From NCBI GenBank assembly GCA_035048485.1, contig CM068588.1, forward strand, positions 3,160,639-3,224,638: a stretch of DNA of 64,000 nt, read 5' to 3'. The notes beneath the pieces are model-generated. The model was given only the letters and a program-made list of their open reading frames with translations. It searched no databases and was not told the DNA's origin. Origin of the DNA: Pteria penguin. Lineage: Eukaryota > Mollusca > Bivalvia > Pterioida > Pteriidae. This document shows positions 38,450 through 50,105 of the stretch, one piece after another. Both the position numbers and the translations under genes were made by a program. Every line of letters starts with the position of its first letter. Position 1 is the stretch's first letter.

Positions 38450-39778
38450 TCTACATGTGTCTTAACTTTTTGTGCCATTTTATACTGTCTATCTACATGT
38501 GCCATACATTTATGTGCCATTTTATACTGTCTATCTACATGTGCCATAGTATTACATTTATGTGCCATTTTATACTGTCTATTTACATAGCCATACATTT
38601 ATGTGCCATTTTATACTGTCTCTCTACATGTGCCGTAGTATTACATTTATGTGCCATTTTATACTGTCTATCTACATGTGCCATACATTTATGTGCCATT
38701 TTATACTGTCTATCTACATGTGCCGTAGTATTACATTTATGTGCCATTTTATACTGTCTATCTACATGTGCCATACATTTATGTGCCATTTTATACTGTC
38801 TATCTACATGTGTCATAGTATTACATTTATGTGCCATTTTATAATGTCTATCTACATGTGCCATACATTTATGTGCTATTTTATACTGTCTATCTACATG
38901 TGCCATACATTAATGTGCCATTTTATACTGTCTATCTACATGTGTCATAGTATTACATTTATGTGCCATTTTATACTGTCTATCTACATGTGCCATACAT
39001 TAATGTGCCATTCTATACTGCCTATCTACATGTGCCATAGTATTACATTTATGTGCCATTTTATACCGTCTATCTACATGTGCCATAGTATTACATTTAT
39101 GTGCCATTTTATACTGTCTATTTATATAGCCATACATTTATGTGCCATTTTATACTGTCTATTTACATAGCCATACATTTATGTGCCATTTTATACTGTC
39201 TATCTACATGTGCCATACATTTATGTGCCATTTTATACTATCTATCTACATGTGTCGTAACTTTTTGTGCCATTTTATACTGTCTACTTACATGTGCCAT
39301 AGTATTACATTCATGTGCCATTTTATACTGTCTATTTACATGTGCCATACATTAATGTGCCATTTTATACTGTCTATCTACATGTGCCATAGTATTACAT
39401 TTATGTGCCATTTTATACTGTCTATCTACATGTGCCATAGTATTACATTTATGTGCCATTTCATACTGTCTATCTACATGTGTCATACATTAATGTGCCA
39501 TTTTATACTGTCTATCTACATGTGCCATAGTATTACATTTATGTGCCATTTTATACTATTTACATGTTCCATACATTTATGTGCCATTCTATACTGTCTA
39601 TCTACATGTGCCATAGTATTACATTTATGTGCCATTTTATACAATCTATCTACATGTGTCGTAACTTTTTGTGCCATTTTATACTGTCTGTCTACATGTG
39701 CCATAGTATTACATTTATGTGTCATTTTATACTGTCTATTTGCATGTGCCATACATTTATGTGCCATTTTATACTGAA
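38450..39778. repeat. 42/48-bp two-type minisatellite, about 29 units
   Basis: All units share ATGTGCCATTTTATACTGTC + TATCTACATGTGCCATA. Short units (42 bp) end CATTT; long units (48 bp) end GTATTACATTT. The types alternate as a 90-bp dimer over much of 38530-38870, then the order becomes irregular. A third ending, CGTAACTTTTTGTGCC, occurs three times (about 38460, 39250, 39660). Both unit lengths are multiples of three, so both strands stay open for up to 211 codons; I reject these as genes. Confidence 0.96.
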
Positions 39779-41275
39779 CCATATTACCAATAGAGGATCT
39801 TATGAAAAGAATAGAGTTAACGGGTTTTACGTATCCTTTTTGAGTTTTACATAATACCAGATTCTTTAAAAAATGAGGTCGGAGACATTCCGAATGTATT
39901 ATGGGGTATGACTTTGGTTTTATCGTAAGCAATAATGCAACTTTTCAGTCAAATGTTATCAGTATCATTGTAAACACATGAATATCAGTATTTGAATTCA
40001 ATGGAAAAGCATAAATGGATGACAAAATCTTAATTATTTTCTCACTTTAGGCAGTAGTCATATTAAAACAAATGATCGAAAAATAAGATTTTACTTAGAA
40101 ACTGAAGATAAATCCCGAGGGGTATAATTTAACCCATGGGAAGTCATTTGCGTGGATCATCTCAGCGTTTGACAGTTAACCCTATTTTTTACGTCTTGTT
40201 TTCAGATTTTAATCACAAATAAGTGGAAAACCGTGAGTCGACTGAAACTATAAAAATTTATGAAAATAAATATGTTTAGTGCATATAAACCAATGTGAAT
40301 ATGACATGACAAGACTTGAAATAAGTACGGACTCTTCTTTGATCACCGTGAGCAATGTTCAAAGAGTCTTATACTTTATGTCTGATTCTATGTATGATCT
40401 TATCACATTAATTACTTGATCCAAGAAATCATATATAAATCATTTCTAAAGACTTTAAGTACCCTCCCCTCAGTAAATGAATTAGCCATCTCTAAAATAT
40501 GAAAAGACCTACAATTTCCAAAACGGCATGGTACCTTCAGAAGCGTTGTCAAAAGTACGGTGGAATTCCGCCGCTAACAGCTGATGTTCGGCTGGTAACC
40601 ACAACACACTGTGAGAACGTAGTGGAATTTCACATCAAAAATATTGCAACGACTGCAAACAAGGGTCAAAGGATTCAGCAACATAGGGTTTCGGGTCGCA
40701 TTAAAACAAATTGGCAAACTGTTATTGTATAGTATAATGTTTTTATGTTAGAGCCGTTAGGGCGTTCCGAGCTCATGAGAAAATGGGCTCTTCACGCTTC
40801 ACGCAATCTATGTAAATTTGAAGTCATACTTCTTAATTTTCAGCGATCCCGAAATTTTCTTAGAACAGACTGTTTATCGACATTTTATACCCCATATTAA
40901 CTTATTATTACGAGAAGGCATGGAAAAGCAATTAGAATAATCTGCTAGAAGTAATACATGGCTTTCTTTGTAGTCAATATCATTTACTGCCATGTCGCTT
41001 GTTTCATGTTACAAAATTAATTTAGATCTCCCGCATGTTTAATGTTAATTAAAGATTTATGAGAAAAAAAGAAGAAAACGACAGACGACACTAAAATAGA
41101 GTAAAAATTGTCAAACTTTTCAAGGGGATCTGCTCCTTCCTCATGATATGAAATATGAAAAAAAGAAAAAAGAAAAAGGAAAATTATACACAAAGCACTA
41201 GTCTAATAATACGACGATGTTTTCCGCTATCTAAATGTAAAATGCAAATGTTGTTGTTATATTTACTACTTGTGC
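39779..41275. other. Unique AT-rich non-coding DNA
   Basis: No gene recognised; the 77-codon frame at 40499-40732 lies in a slightly GC-richer patch but resembles nothing known. Confidence 0.5.
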
Positions 41276-41361
<86 letters not shown>

Positions 41362-41369
41362 TATATATT
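41276..41369. repeat. (AT)n microsatellite
   Basis: About 45 AT units with one phase slip near 41354. Confidence 0.97.
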
Positions 41370-42646
41370 AGGAAAAGGACAAGCTGGTCCAGTAGTGCAA
41401 AGCTGAATTTCGAATCTGATGACCAATGTTCAAACCCGGCTGTCGAAAAGGATTTTTATGGTGATTTCTTATCTATCAGTTCTTCGAATGACACCTTACT
41501 TATTATTTGTCAGTCCTCCAGTTGACATCTCAAGATCACGGTATACTTGCGAGATCTATCTCCGATTAGGTTATGGCCTGTTACGTATGTAAAATTAAAC
41601 GATCATGTGCCAAGCGGGTGCCGCCATCTTATTAGTGAAATAATCTGGATGTGGACATTAAAACAAACGGAAAATAATTAGATAAGAAAACAAATGATAT
41701 GAAATGTTATGTTCAAATTTGTTTTGTTTACAGGTAGGATCGAGCAGGAGTTATATTTCAGATATTAATACTAAATTTAAAATCTAAAAAATACATAAAT
41801 ATTTACGAAAATTAAAATAATCAGTTGGGAGTCATAAATTTTATTGGAAAAAACTCAGTGAGAAATAAAGAGAAGACAATTTAGACAAAATTGTGTTAAG
41901 AAAGAGAAATAAAAATTTGTGAAAAATAAAGGGGATATCAAACCTATGTTCTTTCCTTCTCAGTATCCGCAATTCATCTTATCAATAAATTGATAGCTTC
42001 AGAAATAACTTTCTCTTTTTTTTTCGCAAATATAAATTATCTGCGTTTGGCTTAAACTGTATTTATGAAAATTTTCAAAAGTTTAGAATATTACAAATGT
42101 TATGGATGAAATTTAATCCCAAAGCAGAAAATTCAAAACTCGTGAATGCACAAATAACAATTCCAATGCTTTTCTAATCTGTATCGCACAAAGTTCATTC
42201 TCAGAAGAATCGCTCCCATACACCATGCACCACATCAAATAACAAAGACATTACCAAAATAGTCGACGTTACCAGCATTCTAGTTCAAATAAAACGTCTT
42301 TCATTTCGGCTTTTGATGCTTCGAACATATTTCTAAATTTGTTCTCACGGGCATTGTCAAAATTGTCCAACTGCTTCTGTATATACCCCCTTCTGTTCCC
42401 GTAAGCCTCGTTGAATCTCTGGGTCCTGGGGACATCAGTGGCTACGAATTCTCATGGGGAACATAATCACTTAACCCCTACTTACGATCATTTTAGTGGT
42501 CTACGGAAAATAAAGCATCCACATCACTCAGAGGCAACGCGATTCTGGGATTCCTGGCAAATTACCTCTAAATTACACGAAGGCTACAGAGTACTCCGTC
42601 AAGACAGCCGTAAGGGGGGATAAGGCTCGTCAGGGATTAACATCAT
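41370..42646. other. Unique non-coding DNA
   Basis: No gene recognised. 42380-42640 is less AT-rich and has a 70-codon plus-strand frame that I cannot assign. Confidence 0.45.
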
Positions 42647-42647
42647 A

Positions 42648-42987
42648 TGGGATAATATTTTGACATGCTTTCCTTGAAGAGGTTCGGGGAAGAAAATGCT
42701 GATGCTTTTGTCTTCTTTGTTATTGTACGTGTCGCTTGACCGTCGTATGTCGGTATAGTGAAATATGGGATAATATTTTGACATGTTTTCCTTGAAGAGG
42801 TTCGGGGAAGAAAATGCTGATACTTTTGTCTTCTTTTTTACTGTACGTGTCGCTTGACCGTCGTATGTCGGTATAGTGAAATGTGGGATAATATTTTGAT
42901 ATGTAATTCTTGAATTCGACGTTAGAAGAGGTTCGGAAAAAGAAAATTCTGAAGACTTTTTTAAAAGTTCTTTTTGGTTGTTCTTGT
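42648..42987. repeat. 118-bp tandem repeat, three copies, the third interrupted
   Basis: Copies start at 42648, 42766 and 42884 (TGGGATAATATTTTGAYATG). Copies one and two differ at only a few positions. The third is more diverged and is split by the inserted element at 42988-43199; its right part (GTCGCTTGACCGTCGTATGT) resumes at 43203. Confidence 0.92.
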
Positions 42988-43199
42988 CAGTGGCGAATCC
43001 AGGATTTTCGAAAAGGGGTTGGGGGCACTTGTGAAAGTCAAGTATTATATAAAATACTCGGCTATTTTGGTGCCAAATCTGGTCTTTTTAGTTCATATCA
43101 TTTGAGTGTGACCTTATCACCTATACATGCCTTGTAAATTAGTGGCCAAAAAAAGGGGGGGGGCGGACCCGCTGGACTCCCCTTCGAAGTCCTCCACTG
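42988..43199. mobile_element. Non-autonomous DNA transposon (MITE), hAT-like ends
   Basis: The left end is CAGTGGCGAATCCAGGATTT and the right end is CTTCGAAGTCCTCCACTG, giving terminal inverted repeats that begin CAGTGG. The 212-bp interior has no coding capacity. CTTGT occurs immediately outside both ends (42983-42987 and 43200-43204) and may be a target-site duplication, although hAT elements usually make 8 bp. Removing the element joins the two halves of the third 118-bp repeat, confirming insertion. CAGTGG ends suggest hAT, but the 5-bp duplication leaves the superfamily open. Confidence 0.75.
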
Positions 43200-43202
43200 C
43201 TT

Positions 43203-44159
43203 GTCGCTTGACCGTCGTATGTTGGCATGGTGGTTGCGTAATATCGATCAGTTATCGAACACTCTGTCTACATTTGTTTTTATTCTTCTCTCTTTTCGGT
43301 TTTCTTTCCGGGGATGGATTTTGTCATGGCCAGTTCTTCTCCTCCAAGTAAATAGCATACTATCTCGATCATTTTACAAATGAAGATTGAAATATTCTAA
43401 TGTCGTAACTTTTAGCATACTGTTGTCTCAGAAATTAAAAGTTTACATCATTATGCCAATACTGAGTTAACAAATTTATTTTATCGACTTCTGTACTTAT
43501 GACATACAGGATACATTCCTTTCTTTCTGCAATAAAAATAGCATGGCTTCAGACTGTCATATTCTGAAATTATAAAACTGTATTATGCAAATAAGCCTTT
43601 AATATACAATATCATGCACTCGAGATTCACAAATTGCCAACACTGTGGTCTAGAGCAGGCAGTTCAGTGTCTGACATTGCGTCCGTCATCGGTTCTCACC
43701 TATATGTTGATCTGCTATCATAAACTCAGATATTACATGGAGATAATTCTTATCGAAGCAATGATACCTGTTTAGTATTTTATATCACTTTTATACGTTT
43801 TTCTCAAGTTTCCAGCATTACGAGAAGTTTAATAGTCAAAGTGAAATAATAAACCGAAAATTAAAAATTCGTGGTGTAACATGAGCCTTAACTTACCTGT
43901 CATTTACACTAAAAAGGTAGGAAAATTGTCGCTCGCATTGATACTTCAGCAAGTATCATGTGGTACGTATAGGGCCTCTAAGACATGTGACGCCAGCAAT
44001 TGTGTTTTATGTCTCATTGAATGTTAGAAAGTGCAGTGTTAATGGATAGTCTATGAACTCTCTTTCAGTTACTGACAATAGGCAAAGTATGTCGAGGAAT
44101 ATATTTCACCTTCAAAGTTACTAAACAATCACTTGATAAATCTTCTTTTTTACACCTTT
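43203..44159. other. End of 118-bp repeat copy, then unique DNA
   Basis: The first 35 bases are the tail of the split third copy. The rest is unique and AT-rich, without a recognisable gene. Confidence 0.5.
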
Positions 44160-44160
44160 T

Positions 44161-44500
44161 GAAAATAATCTGCCACCGAAAAAACTCTGACCGGAAGTAG
44201 AGTATTACTCGGTTTACTGTAATCATTGCTTACCTTTATTTTAAAAAAAAGATTTCAATCGTATCGTATTTTGATTTGATATAAACGCATTTGCACCATT
44301 CGTAAATAATTTGCTACCGTACAGATTCTGACCGGAAGTACCTTTTTAATGTCATCATTACATTGTACCAGCTGTTTCTAAGAATCACGTTATCGATATT
44401 ACTTAATTCTATTCTGATTTAAAGCGAGTAAGTTGTATGTATCCCACTGCTTTTGTTGTTAATAATCTGCTACTGATCAACTCTGACAGAAAGTAAAATT
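44161..44500. repeat. Degenerate triplicated segment with ETS-like sites
   Basis: AATAATCTGCCACCG, AATAATTTGCTACCG and AATAATCTGCTACTG begin related segments near 44164, 44305 and 44461, each followed by an ACTCTGAC-like phrase. The first two contain ACCGGAAGT (44190-44198 and 44331-44339), the consensus ETS site; the third has the mutated GACAGAAAGT. Spacing is about 141 and 156 bp. Confidence 0.6.
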
Positions 44501-45473
44501 TCACTGTTATCATGTGACTAAACTGTTGGTAAAGATTTGAATATTATTGTGCTATATTTAGAAATTGGGGCGGTTAATATCGACACAACAAACGGCTAAA
44601 GGATTATCGGATCTTTTAAACAACAAGTGTTCTCAACAGAGATAATTGTGCGAGATCAGAAAATAATCAATATTCATGTGTCAATGAAAACAGATCACAC
44701 TTCTACCATTTGTTATTCCTTTGAAGTGAATGATATGAATTTATTAATTTTCGCAAAGATTACTGTTTTCTTTGATAGACTTCGGGGAGATTTACACGTT
44801 TCCGAAGATGTTTCCATGTCTTTGTCTGAAATGAAGTCATCTTTATTGTTGTTAATAAAGTTCTACTAAACCTAATAGGAATAGAATAGAGTATTCAGCT
44901 TTTACTGTTGTTTTAATTGTATTATGATTTTTTAAGTTTTGGATTTATAATTCATACATGAAGTAATTGTAAAGATTACATCTTGAGTTTTAAGTATATG
45001 TTTACACACTACGTAAATGAACTTGACCATTGTTCATTTCAGTGTTTACCCATAGAAATATCGTAGTAACTCAGATGAATCAAATCTAAATATAATTATG
45101 CACCAGGCAGGTGTCTCCATTTTATGATAAAAGCTTTCAGAAAAAGTACAATTTATTCAGTTAACTGAAAATTAAAATTAAAAAGTGTTGTGACATTTAA
45201 TCCCCCTTTCTCCCCAAATGGAAGATTTGGACATCTTTTTGTCTGTTTGCCTACTATCGGACATACTTTCAGAACTGTTGGAAAGAGAGCTTTGATATCT
45301 AAGACGTGTATTCGCCATTACAAGACATCCCCATGGATGCCAAAATTTCTGGCGTTTGATTTTTCAAAACCTTCCTGAATATTACTGCTGTCTGGTTGGA
45401 TCAGAGTTTCACAAACATACCTTGTATGTTTTGCATTTAATACCATTTTTAATCAATACCATAATTAGTTGGG

Positions 45474-45475
<2 letters not shown>
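44501..45475. other. Unique AT-rich non-coding DNA
   Basis: No gene recognised. Confidence 0.5.

Positions 45476-45476
<1 letters not shown>

Positions 45477-45522
<46 letters not shown>
45477..45522. repeat. (GA)n microsatellite
   Basis: About 21 GA units followed by GGAGGGGG. Confidence 0.96.
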
Positions 45523-45524
<2 letters not shown>

Positions 45525-46642
45525 GGGGATAGAATTCCTAGCCCATTACCTTGCCTTTCATATTTCAGTCCCCGCAGAGGAGGAACTTTACTGATGATTA
45601 CGTATATGAAAAGAAGATTTTCTTTCTTTCTTTGCTTTATGTATTTTATTTCTTAGTTTTGTTTTTCTTTTGTTTATTTTCTTTTCTCTCGAATCATACT
45701 CTTTAGTAGATATGATCAATGAATGGTTGAAGTCGAGTGAATCTTCTTTAACTATGCAATTGTGTATAAAATCTAATTAAATACGTAGATAAAATGAAAA
45801 TGTTAATTTGATAACATCTTTTCCGATGCTCTGACTGATAAAAATAAAAAATAAACCGCTGAATTCATTGACGTGTAGCGACTGTTCCAAATCCATAAAA
45901 AATGACAGAAAGGTAACCGTTTTTAGGTTTCTGTAGTAAGCGAAGGAGAAAGTAATAGTTTCATAATTCAAAGCCGAAAGTCTCAAAGGTGTTACGATGT
46001 GTTTGATGAAAAATATTCTGAGGTAAATGAGCATATTAAATTTCTCGCCGAATGACCTTTCTATCTCAAATAGTTCTCAAATGATTTGAATTATAAGAAA
46101 TTCCTTGAAACAATTAGCGTCATTTATTAATCATGCATGACTTTTTGTAGTTTTGCCCGTTTCATCTTTCAATTAGGTCTTTTATATTTATAAGAAAACT
46201 TGTCTAATCGATATTGCATTAACATGGATTATAGTTGGCCTTTTCTGTACTTAAATTGGAAGTTCCCTGAATTTATAGAAATAAATAAATAAATGAAATA
46301 AAATAAATAAAATATGTTTATAAAGTCATATTATTTATTTGTGGAGATTTCTCGAAGAATTTAGGTTCCTTTGTTTTAAATTAATTTTACGTCAGATATT
46401 CAGTAGGTAAAGACAAGAATTTAGTCTTCATCAATAGCAATTAATGATAAGAAAACAATAGTCCCTAAGGAATGTAGAAGAGAGACTACGGTTACATATT
46501 ACCCGATGTGGTCCCATTGTCAACTGAGTAAAGTAATGGTGGGTCCAATTGAAAACCGCCTAACACCAAACTCTTACATATTGTCATAATACAATCTTAC
46601 TTAAACGCGACTTGTACTTCGTTCCTCTACGATACTCTCCAA
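45523..46642. other. Unique AT-rich non-coding DNA
   Basis: Includes a short AAAT-type microsatellite at about 46280-46315. No gene recognised. Confidence 0.5.
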
Positions 46643-46826
46643 GTACAAAATTTTACAACTGCCGATTCGAGGATGACCTTTCAGTATAGCCAATCAGAAT
46701 TTGAGTTAGAGATCTTTCGGTACCGTTTGTATGCAAAACAACACCGAAAGATCTCCAACCCAAATTCTGATTGGCTGTAATGAAAGGTCATGCTGATCTC
46801 GAATCGGCAGTTGTAAGATCTTGTAC
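46643..46826. mobile_element. Foldback (hairpin) element, MITE-like
   Basis: The left arm 46643-46721 and right arm 46743-46826 are reverse complements with about 80-90% identity by eye and a 21-base loop. Matching segments include ACAACTGCCGATTCGAG, ATGACCTTTC, GCCAATCAGAATTTG and GATCTTTCGGT. Outer ends are GTACAA and TTGTAC. This is typical of a long-inverted-repeat MITE or foldback transposon; no unambiguous target duplication is seen. Confidence 0.75.
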
Positions 46827-47104
46827 ATAGAGAATAGCGTGTAGGAACTATGTAAAAGTCGTGTTTTAATAAGATAGATAATAATTTAGAATGTTTAGTC
46901 CACGAAATTGTATAACAAATATGAGACCATTCTGTGAACAGAAATTGTCGGACCATGGTTTTAAGCTGCGGTAGGTTAAGGTGCTCTACTACAACTCATT
47001 GTACCTTCTCACTTCATTACGTTTTGGTCCAAATTTCAGTAGTGCGAACATAATATATCTGTTTCAGGTCGTGGTTTTTTTCTCCAAATTTACCTGCTCC
47101 CTTA

Positions 47105-47280
47105 ATTTTTATTATGTTAGTTGGTGGTTGGTTGGTTGGTGTTTCACGTCGCTATCAACAATTTTTCAGTTATAGGAAGCAGGAGGATACCAACCTCTTA
47201 AACATTGTGGCGCAACCCGGGAATCGAACCCGGATCATCGGCTCCGCAAGCCAAGCGCTTAACCACTACACCAAGCCTGC
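47105..47280 (-). mobile_element. tRNA-derived SINE, nearly complete
   Basis: Read on the minus strand, the head is GGCAGGCTTGGTGTAGTGG...: the A box is TGGTGTAGTGG (47263-47273) and the B box is a perfect GGTTCGATTCC (47220-47230) inside a CCGGG/CCCGG T-stem. The anticodon-like arm pairs (TTGGC/GCCGA) around a loop whose central triplet is GCG. The acceptor ends do not pair, so it is not a functional tRNA. A non-tRNA body follows, ending in ACCAACCAACCA-type simple repeats near 47110-47140. A C-run at 47281-47293 marks the 5' boundary. Confidence 0.8.
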
Positions 47281-47384
47281 CCCCCCCCCCCCCATTTTTT
47301 ATGTAAAATACGAGAGTAACTCGTGATATGTGACTGTGACGTTCAGTACAATGTACCATAATGGACGCTTATGGACCTCTGAAA

Positions 47385-47460
47385 ATCAAAGGTGAAAACA
47401 GGTGCCCGTGAGAAGCAGGCGTCTCCTGTTTGGCTAGTCGATCGTGCCATGAATTTCCCC
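47385..47460. repeat. Dispersed GGTGCCCGTGAG...TCTCCTG family copy
   Basis: GGTGCCCGTGAGAAGCAGGC + GTCTCCTGTTTGGC matches segments at 50030-50105 and the four-unit array at 54520-54705. Non-coding interspersed repeat. Confidence 0.7.
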
Positions 47461-47535
47461 TCACAAAAACAAGTAAGTATTTGAACGGTATATGTATGGA
47501 ACGAAGGTGATCCCACACTGAGTAGAAAGCCTCAC

Positions 47536-48392
47536 AACGACCACATATCATCCCTGAGCGTCACCATACAGTATTACTGAGCGCCACGATACAGCGTCAC
47601 TGAGCGCAACCACATAGCATTACTGAGCACCACTTCACAATCAACCACACGTCATCGCTGAGCGCCAACACACAGCATCAATGAGCGCCACTACACATAA
47701 CTGAGCACTATCATACAACATCACTGAACCACACTGCACAGCGTCACTGAGCGCCATAACACAATATCACAGAGAGCCACCACACAGCATCATTAAGCGC
47801 CACCGTAAAGCAATACTGAGCACCAACACACAGCATCACTTAGCATTATCACACAGCATCACTGAGTGCCACCACACAGCATCACTGAGCCCCACCACGG
47901 GGCATCACTGAGCGATACCACGCAGCATTACTGAGCCCCATCACACAGCATCACTGAGTGCCACCACACAGCATCACTGAGCCCCACCACGGGGCATCAC
48001 TGAGTGCCACCACACAGCATCACTGAGCGTCACAACACAACATCACTGAGCGATACCACGCAGCATCACTGAGCGCCACCACACAGCATCACTGAGCGCC
48101 ACCACACAGCATCACTGAGCGATACCACACAGTATCACTGAGCCCCACCACACAGCATCACTGAGCCCCACCACAGGGCATCACTGAGCCCCACCACACA
48201 GCATCACTGAGCGATACCACACAGCATCACTGAGCGATACCACACAGCATCACTGAGCGCCACCACACAGCATCACTGAGCCATACCACACAGCATCACT
48301 GAGCCCCACCACACAGCATCACTGAGCGATACCATACAGCATCACTGAGCCCATCACTGAGCCCCACCACACAGCATCACTGAGCGCCACCA
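47536..48392. repeat. 23-bp minisatellite, about 36 units
   Basis: The monomer is CATCACTGAGCGCCACCACA + CAG, with recurring variants GCGATACCACA, GCCCCACCACA and GTGCCACCACA. The first ten units are more diverged (TATTACTGAGC, CAACACACAG). A deletion merges two units near 48340-48360. Confidence 0.97.
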
Positions 48393-48870
48393 TAGAAGTA
48401 AATAATCCTATTATTGCATGAGACAAACCAGCCGAAGAAAACTCCCTCCTCGCTGTGGAATTCTGGATCCGCCACTTGAAAAGGTGTAATTACATGATGA
48501 TCTTGATAAGCAGACATATAAATCGACGATAAAACGAGAAGTCTAGATGTAATAAAGCTTTGCTATCATTTAACATCAGTCACAGATCACTTCTCATCGT
48601 AACCTACTCGGACGACATAGTCACAGATGACGTACTTTATATTTATAAGTGTCATATCATTGTCATCAAAGATTCTGAAAACTTTATAGTTCTGCGCCAT
48701 AAAACTTTTGAATATCGCTTTCCAACATATATTCACCAATTTCTTAAGGGCCAAAGATATCCACTATACTTAAGCCACATATTGGCAGTGATCGTGGTTA
48801 CTCGGCAATCTCCGTAATCGAAAATCAGCCTCGTATATACCAAGAGCATTTTCTTCTTAGAAATTTTACC
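48393..48870. other. Unique DNA with a transposon-end fragment
   Basis: AATTCTGGATCCGCCACTTG at about 48459-48478 resembles a terminus of the 42988-43199 element family, but I cannot find the matching other end. No gene recognised. Confidence 0.4.
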
Positions 48871-48872
48871 GG

Positions 48873-48945
48873 ATGAGAATAGGCAGAGTAATCAGGATGA
48901 GAATAGGCAGAGTAATCAGGATGAGAATAGGCAGAGTAATCAGGA
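48873..48945. repeat. 24-bp tandem triplication
   Basis: Three almost identical copies of GGATGAGAATAGGCAGAGTA + ATCA. Confidence 0.92.
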
Positions 48946-50029
48946 TGTTGAGGTAAACATTCAGGATTATGATGTAATATGGGATTTCAGAGAAACGCGT
49001 CCGCTTCGAATTTTATATACTTTTTTCCGTGAAATGTTAGGCATTTAATTCCCGACATGGTATATAGGTACAACAGAAATAACAAACATTTGTAAAAGAA
49101 AGAGGAAGCGGACACATCTTAATCATACATATAAAAATCACAACAGTACAACTCTTTTTTTCATCAGTTTGAAAAATTTCCGTCAGGGTTGTTGGTCATG
49201 GTTCTACCCGGTTTATACCGAACATAGAATACCCTACATTTCACTTAAATCGAATCACTGATGCATATCTCGGAAGTCCGGTATTGATGCTTCAAATTCA
49301 AATAAAAAATATTTTCACTACTGATGTTTTTGTTTTGGATATAGATGAGTCGCCATTTTGGTCCAAAATACTGCTAAATCTCTTCCTTGCTAGCATACAC
49401 GTCTGTAGGCCCGATGTATTTTCGATGAAAAAGATTGAACTCTCCCGGTTGACAATGGTAAAGTTTTAATGTTACATCCCACAGTGGCCACGAAAGAAAA
49501 AACTGATCAGACAGTTTTTGGTCTCGTCTTCTGCCACTGTCACATGAATATCTGTATGATAACAGCAAAAATTACCCCCAGGATAAAAAAAATAAGCAAA
49601 AGAATAAATTTATTTTATCTTCAAGTTCCGTGCATACTTTGGTAATTTACGTCCCCTTACTTTTGCAGTGCGCAACAAATTTATTTTATAAATTCGTAAA
49701 AAGAGCTCGGTATTTTTATATTCAAAATAGTGTGATGTACATGTATATCTATATATTAGTTTTTATGTGTTGAGAAATTTATGTTTTGTTACTAATAAAT
49801 TTAATTGCTCTATAAACTATGCAACTTCACAATTTTTACATGAACACAAAACCAAAAACCGAGACATCAAGACAGTCCGAGGCAGCGACATAAAACTAGA
49901 GAAGTAACTCTTGACATCAACCAGATTCAAACCAGCAGATCTACCAGAAATACTAAACTAACCTGAATTAAAAATACGAAACTAAGAGTTAATCTCTGAA
50001 GCACTTACATGCCACGGTAGGCATTCATG
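48946..50029. other. Unique AT-rich non-coding DNA
   Basis: No gene recognised. Confidence 0.5.
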
Positions 50030-50105
50030 AATCTTGGAAATCGGAGGTGTGATCATTGGAAGGGGTAGCATCTCCTGCTTGGCCATCCACACCCGTCGTG
50101 ATTAC
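50030..50105. repeat. Dispersed GGTGCCCG/TCTCCTG family copy
   Basis: GGAAGGGGTAGCATCTCCTG + CTTGGCCATCCACACCCGTC is related to 47385-47460 and 54520-54705, more diverged in its first half. Confidence 0.6.

Noticed and set aside
38562..39777. Frames of 202 and 211 codons on the plus strand and others on the minus strand
   Set aside because: They lie wholly inside the 42/48-bp array; unit lengths divisible by three and free of stops keep both strands open.
47204..47280. tRNA gene
   Set aside because: The boxes and T-stem are good, but the acceptor stem does not pair and the unit continues into a SINE body.
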